A stretch of DNA of 8,169 nucleotides from Bacteroidales bacterium (GCA_020353115.1 CP070687.1:2878149-2886317); one strand, 5' to 3'. Positions 1-7,822 are shown, counted from the stretch's first letter. Made by a program: numbers and translations. The notes: generated by a model from the sequence alone, not told the origin.

Positions 1-1158
1 AAGGCCGCCTACAGGGAAATTGTAATTGATAAATCACTTACAATCAAAGGTGAGGAGGGACAACCAAGACCCGTTGTCTATCTCAAGCGATTTGATCTGG
101 CGGGTACGGATATTAACGTCCATCTTGAAGGTATCGAATTCTCCGGAGCAACCGTTGATTCCCTGACGTGGATTGAAGACACCGTTACTCTGAGGGGTGA
201 ATATCTGCTGAACCTGACGACTGACCTGAATTCTGCCAATGTTCTCTCTGTTAAGAACTGTATCATAAGGAACCTCACCAGATCAGCCCTCAGGGGAGAC
301 AGGAAAGCATACACCGTTGACACGATTATGTGGGACGACTGCATTTTTTACGATTACAGGGGTGGAGGCGATTATGGACCCTTCAGAACAAAATCACAGA
401 TTACCTTTAATACGTTCATCGTTCAAAATTCCACCTTTCACAAAATGCTGAATAAACTGATCGATTGCCAGGATATCGTAAGCTATCCCATGAAAATTTT
501 CGTGGAAAATTGCACGTTTTATGAATGGGGAGGAGGGAAATCCGGACAATACCTTTTTGATATCCAGGACAACGACCAGGCAGAATTGTATATTCACAGC
601 TGCATCTTTGGCAAAACCAACGATGATCCGAATGCAACACCCGACCCCATCACTGTAAATGGCTTCAGGTTTCTGCCGGAAGCCTATGCTGAAATTACAA
701 ACACAGCCATGACCGTTGACTTCGTATTGACCGACAGTACGTATGAAGAAGTCGGATGGGATAAGACAGAATACAACCTTGTGGATGTGGAACCGGGATT
801 TGCCTACCCCGATACCGGTAACTTTACCTTACCCATGGGATCCGACCTGCTTATTATGAGTCCCTCGGGTGGTATAATAGGTGATCCCCGATGGGATCCT
901 GCCCTGGTCTATATACCACAGATCCCTCCTGCCGGTACCGGTATGAAGGTCTATCCTAACCCGGCTTTCGGATTCATACACGTCGTTGTGGAAAAGCAGG
1001 ATGTCCTTTCACTCTATTCCTCAATCGGAATAAAGATGAAAGAATACCAGGTGAATTCCGGGTTGAATACACTGGATCTTGAGAAATTACCACCCGGATT
1101 CTACTTTTTGAGAGCAGATTCCAATAAAGAAAAAATCAGTAAAATAATAATCAGATAA
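1..1158 (+). CDS. Secreted beta-helix protein, DUF4957/DUF5123-like, with T9SS sorting domain (5' end missing)
   Basis: The reading frame is open from base 1 to the TAA at 1156-1158, giving 385 residues; the start and signal peptide lie upstream of the window. The body looks like a right-handed parallel beta-helix: short strands ending in NC, DC, NS or SC recur with the key Cys/Ser at about residues 87, 114, 144, 171 and 201, spaced 27-30 residues. The helix ends near a GDPRW motif (294-298), which is typical of DUF5123-type proteins beside pectin genes in Bacteroidota. From about residue 313 comes a type A T9SS C-terminal domain, with KVYPNP at 316-321, a PPGFYFLR strand and a terminal KIIIR, so export through the outer membrane and anchoring or release at the surface is expected. 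No PL1, PL9 or GH28 catalytic signature is visible. It could be a pectin-binding protein or an unrecognised lyase. The T9SS call is strong; the family call is moderate and the function is unknown. Confidence 0.8.
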   Translation, partial: KAAYREIVIDKSLTIKGEEGQPRPVVYLKRFDLAGTDINVHLEGIEFSGATVDSLTWIEDTVTLRGEYLLNLTTDLNSANVLSVKNCIIRNLTRSALRGDRKAYTVDTIMWDDCIFYDYRGGGDYGPFRTKSQITFNTFIVQNSTFHKMLNKLIDCQDIVSYPMKIFVENCTFYEWGGGKSGQYLFDIQDNDQAELYIHSCIFGKTNDDPNATPDPITVNGFRFLPEAYAEITNTAMTVDFVLTDSTYEEVGWDKTEYNLVDVEPGFAYPDTGNFTLPMGSDLLIMSPSGGIIGDPRWDPALVYIPQIPPAGTGMKVYPNPAFGFIHVVVEKQDVLSLYSSIGIKMKEYQVNSGLNTLDLEKLPPGFYFLRADSNKEKISKIIIR

Positions 1159-1172
1159 ACGATTTTATCATC

Positions 1173-1215
1173 AGTAATCTGTAATCCGGTGGTATGTCCC
1201 GGATTGCAGATTATT
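1173..1215 (+). terminator. Strong hairpin, probable transcription terminator after the beta-helix gene
   Basis: The arms 1175-1189 (TAATCTGTAATCCGG) and 1199-1213 (CCGGATTGCAGATTA) form a 15-bp stem with a single G-U pair in RNA and a 9-base loop. One further G-U and one A-U pair can extend it to 1173-1215. It begins 17 bases after the stop codon. The downstream bases are AT-rich (TTTATACATTCTT) but not a clean T run, so termination efficiency is uncertain. The position between the beta-helix gene and the GH28 gene supports a transcript boundary. An mRNA-stabilising 3' hairpin is the alternative. Confidence 0.6.
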
Positions 1216-1301
1216 TATACATTCTTACAATAACAGATGATTATTCCCCCGGCTTACGAGCTTTACCAATTCCGGATGGAAAATAATCCTGTATTGTCAT
1301 A

Positions 1302-2744
1302 ATGCGTACCTCTAGATTTATCATTCAAATGAAACATACCGGAACCCTTAATTTACTGGCATTTATACTTTCCCAGTTCCTTTCCCTTCCCGCCTGTTCC
1401 ATGGTGACCAGGGATGTAGCCTGGGAAAAAGCGGATTCGATAGTCGAAAATATCACCGTACCCGTCTTCCCTGAAAAATATTACCCGATAACAGATTTCG
1501 GTGCGGTTCCTGAAAGAAATACACTTAATACTGAGGCAATAAATAAAGCGATCCGCACCTGTTCAGATAACGGTGGAGGAACCGTGTTGATTCCCCCAGG
1601 AACCTTCTTTTCTGGTCCGATACAGCTTCGAAGTAATGTCAACCTTCACCTGGAAGAGGGAGCTGTAATAAAATTCTCCACAAATCCCACCGATTACCTT
1701 CCGGTCGTGCTTACTAGATGGGAAGGAGTGGACTGCTATAATTATTCCCCCCTGATATATGCCTTGAAGGAAAAGAATATTGCTATTACAGGGAAAGGAG
1801 TGCTTGACGGCCAGGCTAATGACAAAAACTGGTGGATATGGAAGGGAAGAAAAGAATTCGGCTGGGAAGAAGGTGCCAACAGCCAGCTGGATGACTCCGG
1901 AAGATCCAGGCTGATGCAGTTTGAAGAAAAAAATATCCCCACAGAACAGCGAATTATGGGAGAAGGGGGCTACCTGAGACCACCCTTCATCCAGTTCTAT
2001 AACTGCAATACCATACTGGTGGAAAATATCTTTGTGAAAAATGCCCCCTTCTGGATCATTCACCCTTTACTATCTGATAATATCATCATCAGGGGAATAA
2101 CAATTACCAGCCATGGCCCGAACAATGACGGGTGCAATCCCGAATCCTGCCGCAACGTTCTTATAGAAAAATGCTTCTTTGACACTGGTGATGACTGCAT
2201 TGCAATAAAGTCAGGGAGAAACAATGATGGAAGAAAATGGAATATTCCCTCTGAAAATATTGTCATCAGGGGATGCAAAATGCAGAATGGACATGGAGGT
2301 GTTGCAATTGGCAGTGAAATATCAGGAGGATGCAGATCGGTTTTTATCGAGAATTGCGAAATGAACAGTCCGGACCTGGAAAGAGCCCTGCGTATAAAAA
2401 CAAACAGTTACAGGGGAGGAACAATCGAAGATATTTATGCCCGTTATTTAACTATCGGTGAAGTAAAAGAGGCCGTAATAAAGTTTAACTGTATGTATGA
2501 AATAAAAGATAATGAATCCGGCAATCATATTCCGGTTATACGGAATATCATCCTTGAAAATATCTTCAGCGAAAACAGCAAATATGCATTATATATCCAG
2601 GGTATAAAAAACGAAAACACCATCCAGAACATTCTGATTGTAAACAGTTCGTTTGATGGTGTCAGTAATGGGAACTTTCTGAAGGAAGTAACCGGATTGA
2701 AATTGGAAAATGTCAGGATTAACGGGGTACCCACCAAATTCTGA
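1302..2744 (+). CDS. GH28 polygalacturonase family glycoside hydrolase
   Basis: This is a 480-residue beta-helix hydrolase expected to cleave alpha-1,4-galacturonosyl linkages of pectin by inversion. The GH28 signature blocks are all present and in order: PNNDG (273-277, the NTD block with Asn in the middle), GDD (296-298), GHG (330-332) and RIK (364-366). D276, D297 and D298 are the expected catalytic acids. The N-terminal ITDFGAVP segment (63-70) and GGGTVLIPPGTF (91-102) are typical of the family. The insert at about 171-227 is common in bacterial exo-acting GH28s, but exo or endo action cannot be decided here. The N-terminus is hydrophobic to about residue 31 and is followed by Cys32 (LPAC), an imperfect lipobox, so it is a lipoprotein or a periplasmic enzyme. 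There is no T9SS tail. An alternative ATG at 1329 (residue 10) gives a more conventional signal peptide starting MKHTG. The 143-base upstream spacer shows no clear promoter. The gene is followed 73 bases later by the PL1 gene, probably in the same operon. Confidence 0.93.
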   Translation: MRTSRFIIQMKHTGTLNLLAFILSQFLSLPACSMVTRDVAWEKADSIVENITVPVFPEKYYPITDFGAVPERNTLNTEAINKAIRTCSDNGGGTVLIPPGTFFSGPIQLRSNVNLHLEEGAVIKFSTNPTDYLPVVLTRWEGVDCYNYSPLIYALKEKNIAITGKGVLDGQANDKNWWIWKGRKEFGWEEGANSQLDDSGRSRLMQFEEKNIPTEQRIMGEGGYLRPPFIQFYNCNTILVENIFVKNAPFWIIHPLLSDNIIIRGITITSHGPNNDGCNPESCRNVLIEKCFFDTGDDCIAIKSGRNNDGRKWNIPSENIVIRGCKMQNGHGGVAIGSEISGGCRSVFIENCEMNSPDLERALRIKTNSYRGGTIEDIYARYLTIGEVKEAVIKFNCMYEIKDNESGNHIPVIRNIILENIFSENSKYALYIQGIKNENTIQNILIVNSSFDGVSNGNFLKEVTGLKLENVRINGVPTKF

Positions 2745-2817
2745 TCCGTTTCCCAATGAAAAACCGGATGAGAGGAAAGTATGTCATTCATTGAACTGAA
2801 AAATTCACATCTCGCAT

Positions 2818-4140
2818 ATGCGTTATTTCATTATTTCACGGTTCTTTGCAGTCCTGTTTTTGCTGCTCTCCGTCAAATCCTTTGAGCAACCTTCCGGATG
2901 GGCATGTTACAATTTTAATCTTTCGGGAGGAGCGAGTGGTGATACAATTGTGGTCGAAAACAGGAATCAGTTTCTGAAAGCACTGGCTGTAAAAACTCCT
3001 AAAACCATTTTAATACGAGACACCATAGATTTATTCGCGGGTGAGAGCATAAGTATATATTCAAACGATATTACAATCCTGGGCTGCGGCTCTGAAGCAA
3101 TGATAAGAAGTGGCGGATTAAGAATTTACGGGAATAATGTAATCATACAAAATCTAAGTATCGGTGATTCCTATATCGATGGACACTGGGATGGGAAAGG
3201 AGCTCCCAGGACCGATGCATTGACCCTGTATGGAAAGAATATCTGGATCGACCACTGTGACCTCTTCCACAGTTTTGATGGATTGCTGGATATCGGACAG
3301 CATGAATCTGAATCTGCAGATCTGATTACAATATCATGGACGAGATTCAGCAACCATAATAAAGTGATGTTGGTTGGCAGCAGCGACCAAGATACCGTTT
3401 GCCGGGGAAATTTGCGTGTAACCATCCATCACTGCTGGTTTGACGGAAGTTCGGAGTTTTATGATCAGGTAGATAATGAATACTACAGGATCACACAACG
3501 AATGCCAAGGGTTAGATTTGGAGATGTCCATGTCTATAATAACTATTATGAGAACGTAATGGATTACTGTGTCGCAGCACGGCTGGAATCCAACGTGGTG
3601 GTAGAAAATAACTATTTCCGTAATTTATCTAACCCCCATTTCAGGGATGACATAGGCAAAGGAATAAAGGATCCGAACATCATTATCCGGGGAAATGTTT
3701 ATGACAATGTAAAGAAAGTCGATACCTCATCCTTCGGCACAGCATTTAACCCGGCAACCTTTTATAGATATGAGCTGGATGAAACACCTGCTATTCCAGG
3801 TCTGGTAATGAACGGAGCAGGGAAATTTAACCGTCGGGATAATACCGCACCGATAGCCATTAACGATACAGTATCAGTATACATGGATAAGACTATCAAG
3901 ATTTTCCCGCTAAGTAACGATTGTGACAGCGATAATGACGGTATCCGAATTTCAGGAATCCTGAACTCCCCGGCAGGTGAAACCACTGTATATCCGGATT
4001 ATATTAATTATATTCCCCCGGAAGAATATGTTGGTAAAGACATAATTGAATACCAAATTATTGATTATGAGGGAGGTTCAGATACTGCATTTGTTTTAAT
4101 TGATATTGAATCTTTATTAACGGAGGATATCAGGCATTAA
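2818..4140 (+). CDS. PL1 family pectate lyase with C-terminal Ig/cadherin-like domain
   Basis: The gene encodes a 440-residue, Ca-dependent lyase that should cut polygalacturonate by beta-elimination, leaving 4,5-unsaturated ends. Residues 1 to about 21 form a Sec signal peptide (MRYFIISRFF, then a Leu-rich core, cut near VKS). The beta-helix domain spans roughly 25-335 and holds the PL1 hallmarks: WIDHC (143-147), DGLLDI (154-159), ISWTRFSNHNKVMLVGSSD (172-190) and R-x-P-x-x-R-x-G-x-x-H-x-x-NN (228-242). By homology to PelC, R228 is the likely catalytic base and R233 its conserved partner. After a NTAPIA linker (342-347), residues of about 348-428 resemble a Big_9/cadherin-like bacterial Ig domain, including an Asp-rich DCDSDNDG run (368-375) that may bind calcium. 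The protein ends in a short SLLTEDIRH tail without a T9SS sorting domain, unlike the next gene. The PL9 gene follows after 16 bases, so co-transcription is very likely. Confidence 0.93.
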   Translation: MRYFIISRFFAVLFLLLSVKSFEQPSGWACYNFNLSGGASGDTIVVENRNQFLKALAVKTPKTILIRDTIDLFAGESISIYSNDITILGCGSEAMIRSGGLRIYGNNVIIQNLSIGDSYIDGHWDGKGAPRTDALTLYGKNIWIDHCDLFHSFDGLLDIGQHESESADLITISWTRFSNHNKVMLVGSSDQDTVCRGNLRVTIHHCWFDGSSEFYDQVDNEYYRITQRMPRVRFGDVHVYNNYYENVMDYCVAARLESNVVVENNYFRNLSNPHFRDDIGKGIKDPNIIIRGNVYDNVKKVDTSSFGTAFNPATFYRYELDETPAIPGLVMNGAGKFNRRDNTAPIAINDTVSVYMDKTIKIFPLSNDCDSDNDGIRISGILNSPAGETTVYPDYINYIPPEEYVGKDIIEYQIIDYEGGSDTAFVLIDIESLLTEDIRH

Positions 4141-4156
4141 CTACATTTGTAACGGA

Positions 4157-6757
4157 ATGATGAAAGACTTTGCATACTTATTTGTATTATCTGCCCTTCT
4201 GTTTTCCCCCTTGAAAACGGCACGAGCCGTTCAAAATGTTTCCTCCGATTCGACAATCCGGATCGAAGCGGAACATTTTGACGATATTGGTGATTTTATT
4301 ATTGAAGCACGTTCCGGTGCATCAAACGATACTGTTCTGAAAGCAGCTTCAAGCAATACCTTCAGCCGTGCAAGTTACCTGTTCCAGGGTGATACCGGAG
4401 TGTACGGAATTTCAATCGGTTACCTGGATGAGGGAGATGGTGCCAGTACGTTCAGGTGCCTGGTGGGTGATAGAATCATCGATTCATGGATTGCGGATAA
4501 TGCTGATGGGGAGCAATATTTGAAAAGGGATATTCCTGGTATCAGACTTGAAAATGAGGTTCAGGTTCATCTTGAATCCATTAAGCAGAGTGGAGAAAAT
4601 GGCCGGATCGATTTTCTGGAAATCAGAATCGATTCCTCAGAATTTGATACAAGCAGGCTATATCAGGCAGAAAAGACTCTTATTCACAACGGGAGCATCG
4701 AATCAGGGCTTTACGGTTACACAGGAACAGGTTATGTTTCGTTTACAAGATCGGATACTTCACAAATAGTTTTTAAAGTTTACGTCGATACATCTCAGTA
4801 CTATTCCTTTTACTTCCGTTACTTGCTGCCCCTTCAGGAAAGCAGACCTGCAATCATCAGGTTTAACGATAACCCGGGGGATTCATTAATCCTTGATTTC
4901 TTTTATACCGGTAATGGTGAGGTGTGGAAAGAGCAGATACTGACACATCAGCTCGATTCGGGTTTTAACGATATACGTTTAACAGCCCGGTCCGATTCAG
5001 GAATGCCATATCTGGACCGCTTAAAGCTCAAACCTGCAAATATTACAGACAGTATACCCGAAGAACCGTATTTGTTATATCCTCCGCAAGGAGATTATAT
5101 GGATTCCTCTTTTGTATTCCAATGGCTTGGGGCAGAAAGGGCTTTGAACTACGGAGTTTATATCAGCACCGATAATCCGCCTTCGGAAACGGATCTTATC
5201 ACAGTTACCTCACAGACCTCATATCCGGTTTCCGGCCTCCAGGATGGCAGCTATTTCTGGAGTATCAAAGCTACGAATGATGCAGGTGGAAAAATGAGTT
5301 CCACTCATGAGTTGAACGTAAAATCCTACAGCAATATCTATTACGTTTCAGTTGACGGAAATGACCTGGATGACGGAAGTTACAACTATCCTTTCAGGAC
5401 TCTTTCAAAAGCTCTCGCGATGGTGCTCCCCGGTGATACTATATTCATTCGTGGTGGCATTTACAACCAGAATGCAACACTTGAAATATCCAATAAGGGA
5501 ACAAGCGATAAATTAATCGGGATATTTGCCTACGGGAATGAGATACCGGTATTTGAATGTCAGGCCGTTTCGGGAAGGGGTTTTAAGCTTAGCGGCCATT
5601 ATTTACACCTGAAAGGTATTATTGTCCGCAATGCCGGTGACAATGGAATATTTATTTCCGGAAGTGATAACATTATTGACCGCTGTATCACAACAGGAAA
5701 CAAAGATAGCGGAATACATCTTACCGATGGTGCATCAGAGAACATAATTGTTAATTGTGATTCATACAGAAATTATGATCCCCAGAACAATGGCGAAAAT
5801 GCAGACGGATTTGCCGCCAAATTCGATGTGGGACCCGGCAACAAATTCATTGGCTGCAGGGCATATGAAAATTCCGATGACGGTTGGGATTTCTGGGAAG
5901 CAAATGAACCGATCGAACTGGAAAATTGCTGGGCATTCAGTAACGGTATAAACCAGTGGGGGGATCCTGCCTTTTCAGGAGACGGAAATGGATTCAAAAT
6001 GGGGGGCAATTACAGTACCGGTCCGCGCGAATTAAGGTTCTGCTCATCATTCCTGAATGTTAAGAAAGGATTTGACCAGAACCACAATATAGGTCCCATA
6101 ACGTTAATAAACAATACCGCCTATAAAAACGGGGACCGGAATGTCGTGGTTTATGAAGAGCCGGTTGAAGGAGTCCATGTTTTCATAAACAATATCTCCT
6201 ATCAGGCTTCCAACAACTTTGAGGCCTCTTCCACTCAACTTACAAACAGCTGGAACGGTTTCACTATAAATGATTCTGACTTTGCCAGCCTGGATTCTTC
6301 AGGAGTAAGGGGAGCAAGACAAACGGATGGCAGCCTTCCCGATCTTCCGTTTCTGCACCTGGCATTCGGAAGTTCCATGATCGATGCCGGAACAGAGACA
6401 GGTTATCCGTTCCAGGGATCGGCACCGGATCTCGGAGCATTTGAAGGACCTAGAGAACCAGTCGGAAATAACATTGAAATATTTGCTGAAACCGCAAATC
6501 CGGAAATTCTTGCAATATATCCAAATCCTGTAAAAGACATAATGAATTTCAAGTTCATCTTATCAAAAGAGTCTGACGTCTTTGTTGAACTCCTTAGTGT
6601 TACAGGCAGTAGGATTGAAGTCCTTGCTGACACGGAAAGGGTGCCTGAAGGAGAACATACCCTGACCTGTTCATTCCAAACCCTGGCAAGCGGGATATAT
6701 TTCATACATTTTATATCTGAAGATTATTCCGAAACAAAAATCGTAATAAAAGAATAA
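4157..6757 (+). CDS. Modular PL9 pectate lyase exported by T9SS
   Basis: The 866-residue protein starts with a Sec signal peptide (residues 1-24, AxA-type site ARA at 22-24). Residues of about 34-158 (IEAEHF start, IDFLEIR end) and 168-292 (YQAEK start, YLDRLKLKP end) are two jelly-roll modules resembling CBM6/CBM35-type carbohydrate-binding domains. Residues 303-388 look FN3-like. The catalytic beta-helix (about 393-765) begins IYYVSVDGND. It carries the four Ca-ligand aspartates D550, D574, D575 and D578 and the lysine K614 (GNGFKMGG), with exactly the spacing of D209, D233, D234, D237 and K273 in Dickeya Pel9A, so an active Ca-dependent, Lys-base pectate lyase is expected. A type A T9SS sorting domain closes the protein (about 785-866; IYPNP at 787-791, LASGIYFIHF, terminal KIVIKE). 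The tandem ATGATG allows a start at 4157 or 4160. It lies 16 bases after PL1 and is probably the last gene of that operon. Confidence 0.94.
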   Translation: MMKDFAYLFVLSALLFSPLKTARAVQNVSSDSTIRIEAEHFDDIGDFIIEARSGASNDTVLKAASSNTFSRASYLFQGDTGVYGISIGYLDEGDGASTFRCLVGDRIIDSWIADNADGEQYLKRDIPGIRLENEVQVHLESIKQSGENGRIDFLEIRIDSSEFDTSRLYQAEKTLIHNGSIESGLYGYTGTGYVSFTRSDTSQIVFKVYVDTSQYYSFYFRYLLPLQESRPAIIRFNDNPGDSLILDFFYTGNGEVWKEQILTHQLDSGFNDIRLTARSDSGMPYLDRLKLKPANITDSIPEEPYLLYPPQGDYMDSSFVFQWLGAERALNYGVYISTDNPPSETDLITVTSQTSYPVSGLQDGSYFWSIKATNDAGGKMSSTHELNVKSYSNIYYVSVDGNDLDDGSYNYPFRTLSKALAMVLPGDTIFIRGGIYNQNATLEISNKGTSDKLIGIFAYGNEIPVFECQAVSGRGFKLSGHYLHLKGIIVRNAGDNGIFISGSDNIIDRCITTGNKDSGIHLTDGASENIIVNCDSYRNYDPQNNGENADGFAAKFDVGPGNKFIGCRAYENSDDGWDFWEANEPIELENCWAFSNGINQWGDPAFSGDGNGFKMGGNYSTGPRELRFCSSFLNVKKGFDQNHNIGPITLINNTAYKNGDRNVVVYEEPVEGVHVFINNISYQASNNFEASSTQLTNSWNGFTINDSDFASLDSSGVRGARQTDGSLPDLPFLHLAFGSSMIDAGTETGYPFQGSAPDLGAFEGPREPVGNNIEIFAETANPEILAIYPNPVKDIMNFKFILSKESDVFVELLSVTGSRIEVLADTERVPEGEHTLTCSFQTLASGIYFIHFISEDYSETKIVIKE

Positions 6758-6768
6758 TGGAATTTTAC

Positions 6769-6800
6769 CTATACTTCCTGAAGGATGAAAGGGGGTATAG
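6769..6800 (+). terminator. Hairpin after the PL9 gene, possible weak terminator
   Basis: The arms CTATACTTCCT (6769-6779) and AGGGGGTATAG (6790-6800) can pair over 11 bp in RNA with two G-U pairs and a 10-base loop. It starts 12 bases after the PL9 stop. The following bases (CAATTGATTTATC) are AT-rich without a proper T tract. The candidate promoter just downstream makes a transcript end here plausible. Confidence 0.4.
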
Positions 6801-6868
6801 CAATTGATTTATCCGAATCCGGTTATACAAAAATTCAACAGGTTCAACATATACAAATGTTATATTTT

Positions 6869-6876
6869 TATCTTTG
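6869..6876 (+). promoter_or_regulatory. Candidate Bacteroidota -7 promoter box for kduI
   Basis: TATCTTTG matches the Bacteroidota sigma-factor -7 consensus TAnnTTTG at all fixed bases. It sits in an AT-rich 160-base spacer and would put the transcript start near 6880, leaving a leader of about 40 bases before the kduI start. No convincing -33 TTG element is seen at the expected distance; the bases near 6843-6850 read TTCAACAT. The same octamer also occurs by chance inside the GH28 gene at 2027-2034, so position is the main support. Confidence 0.4.
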
Positions 6877-6920
6877 AAAATGATAGTTAAATTGAAATAG
6901 TCCTATATTAAATTCATGTG

Positions 6921-7760
6921 ATGGCATTAAAATATGAGGTAAGGTATGCGACCCATCCGGCGGATGTAAAAAATTATGATACGGAAAAACTTCGTAAAGA
7001 ATTCCTGATCGATAATCTTTTCAATCCCGATTGTATCACCCTGGTTTATTCTCATTACGACCGTTTTATTGTCGGAGGGGCGGCGCCGGTAAATGAAAGC
7101 CTCGAGCTCGGGCCTGTCGATCCGCTTAAATCGGAGTATTTTCTTGAACGCAGAGAACTCGGTCTGATAAATGTTGGCGGTACCGGTATTGTGACAGCTG
7201 ACGGAGAACAGTTTGAAATTGGTTTTAAGGAATCTCTTTATTTAGGTAAGGGTATAAAATCCGTCATGCTCTCTACCAGTCGGAAGGAACAACCTCTGTT
7301 CTATCTTAATTCAGCCCCGGCTCACTCCTCATTTCCTTTAAAAAAAGTAACCAGGGAAGAAGCAGAAATCGTGGAAATGGGTTCACCGGAAGGATCGAAT
7401 CATCGCATTATCAATAAGCTGATTGTCCATAGTATAGTGGATACATGTCAACTACAGATGGGAATGACCGAACTGAAGAAAGGCAGTATCTGGAATACAA
7501 TGCCTCCTCACGTTCATGACAGGAGGACGGAAGCCTATTTTTATTTTGAAGTGCCTGACAAACAAGCGGTTTGTCATTTTATGGGACAACCCAGCGAAAC
7601 CCGGCACATCTGGATGAAAAATAACGAAGCCGTTTTGTCACCTGACTGGTCCATTCATGCTGGTGCCGGAACCAGCAACTATTCATTTATCTGGGGAATG
7701 GCAGGAGAAAACCTTGATTATGGTGATATGGATACGTGTACACCGGATGATTTGAGGTGA
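6921..7760 (+). CDS. kduI: KduI, 5-dehydro-4-deoxy-D-glucuronate isomerase
   Basis: This cytoplasmic cupin isomerase converts 5-keto-4-deoxyuronate (4-deoxy-L-threo-5-hexosulose uronate), the product of unsaturated galacturonate, into 3-deoxy-D-glycero-2,5-hexodiulosonate. The 279-residue protein matches the family length (E. coli KduI has 278) and is recognisable throughout: LRKEFL, VYSHYDR, GG, YFLERRELGLINVGG, SAPAH, CQLQMGMTEL and the IWGMAGEN-to-DDLR C-terminus. The zinc ligands correspond to H197, H199 and E204 in PPHVHDRRTE and H246 in WSIHAG, with the same spacing as H196, H198, E203 and H245 of E. coli. The ATG at 6921 is preferred. An in-frame GTG directly before it (6918) would add one residue and is less likely. 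The 160-base upstream spacer with a candidate promoter suggests its own transcription unit, shared with the dehydrogenase gene 62 bases downstream. Confidence 0.96.
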   Translation: MALKYEVRYATHPADVKNYDTEKLRKEFLIDNLFNPDCITLVYSHYDRFIVGGAAPVNESLELGPVDPLKSEYFLERRELGLINVGGTGIVTADGEQFEIGFKESLYLGKGIKSVMLSTSRKEQPLFYLNSAPAHSSFPLKKVTREEAEIVEMGSPEGSNHRIINKLIVHSIVDTCQLQMGMTELKKGSIWNTMPPHVHDRRTEAYFYFEVPDKQAVCHFMGQPSETRHIWMKNNEAVLSPDWSIHAGAGTSNYSFIWGMAGENLDYGDMDTCTPDDLR

Positions 7761-7822
7761 ACATACTGCCTGCCCGGATAATCATACAAACAATATAACC
7801 ATATAAAGACCAAAACGATAAT

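Noticed and set aside
2027..2034. TATCTTTG promoter-like octamer inside the GH28 gene
   Set aside because: It lies in the middle of a coding region on the sense strand with no gene start nearby; taken as a chance occurrence.
1563..2063. Long open frame of 166 codons on the - strand
   Set aside because: It lies wholly inside the GH28 gene, which has all its family motifs on the + strand. The reverse-frame protein has no recognisable features and is a shadow.
2118..2132. GH28 catalytic block reads NND rather than NTD
   Set aside because: The second position of this block varies in bacterial GH28 proteins and the catalytic Asp is kept, so it is not evidence of inactivity.
2744..2769. Inverted repeat after the GH28 stop (ATCCGTTT / AAACCGGAT)
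   Set aside because: It is a short stem with a bulge and no T tract; too weak to call a terminator, and the 73-base gap fits co-transcription with PL1.
4142..4149. TACATTTG, a full match to the -7 box TAnnTTTG, just before the PL9 gene
   Set aside because: It would start the transcript within a few bases of the PL9 ATG, leaving almost no leader, and has no good -33 element. The 16-base gap after PL1 points to an operon, so a chance match is more likely.
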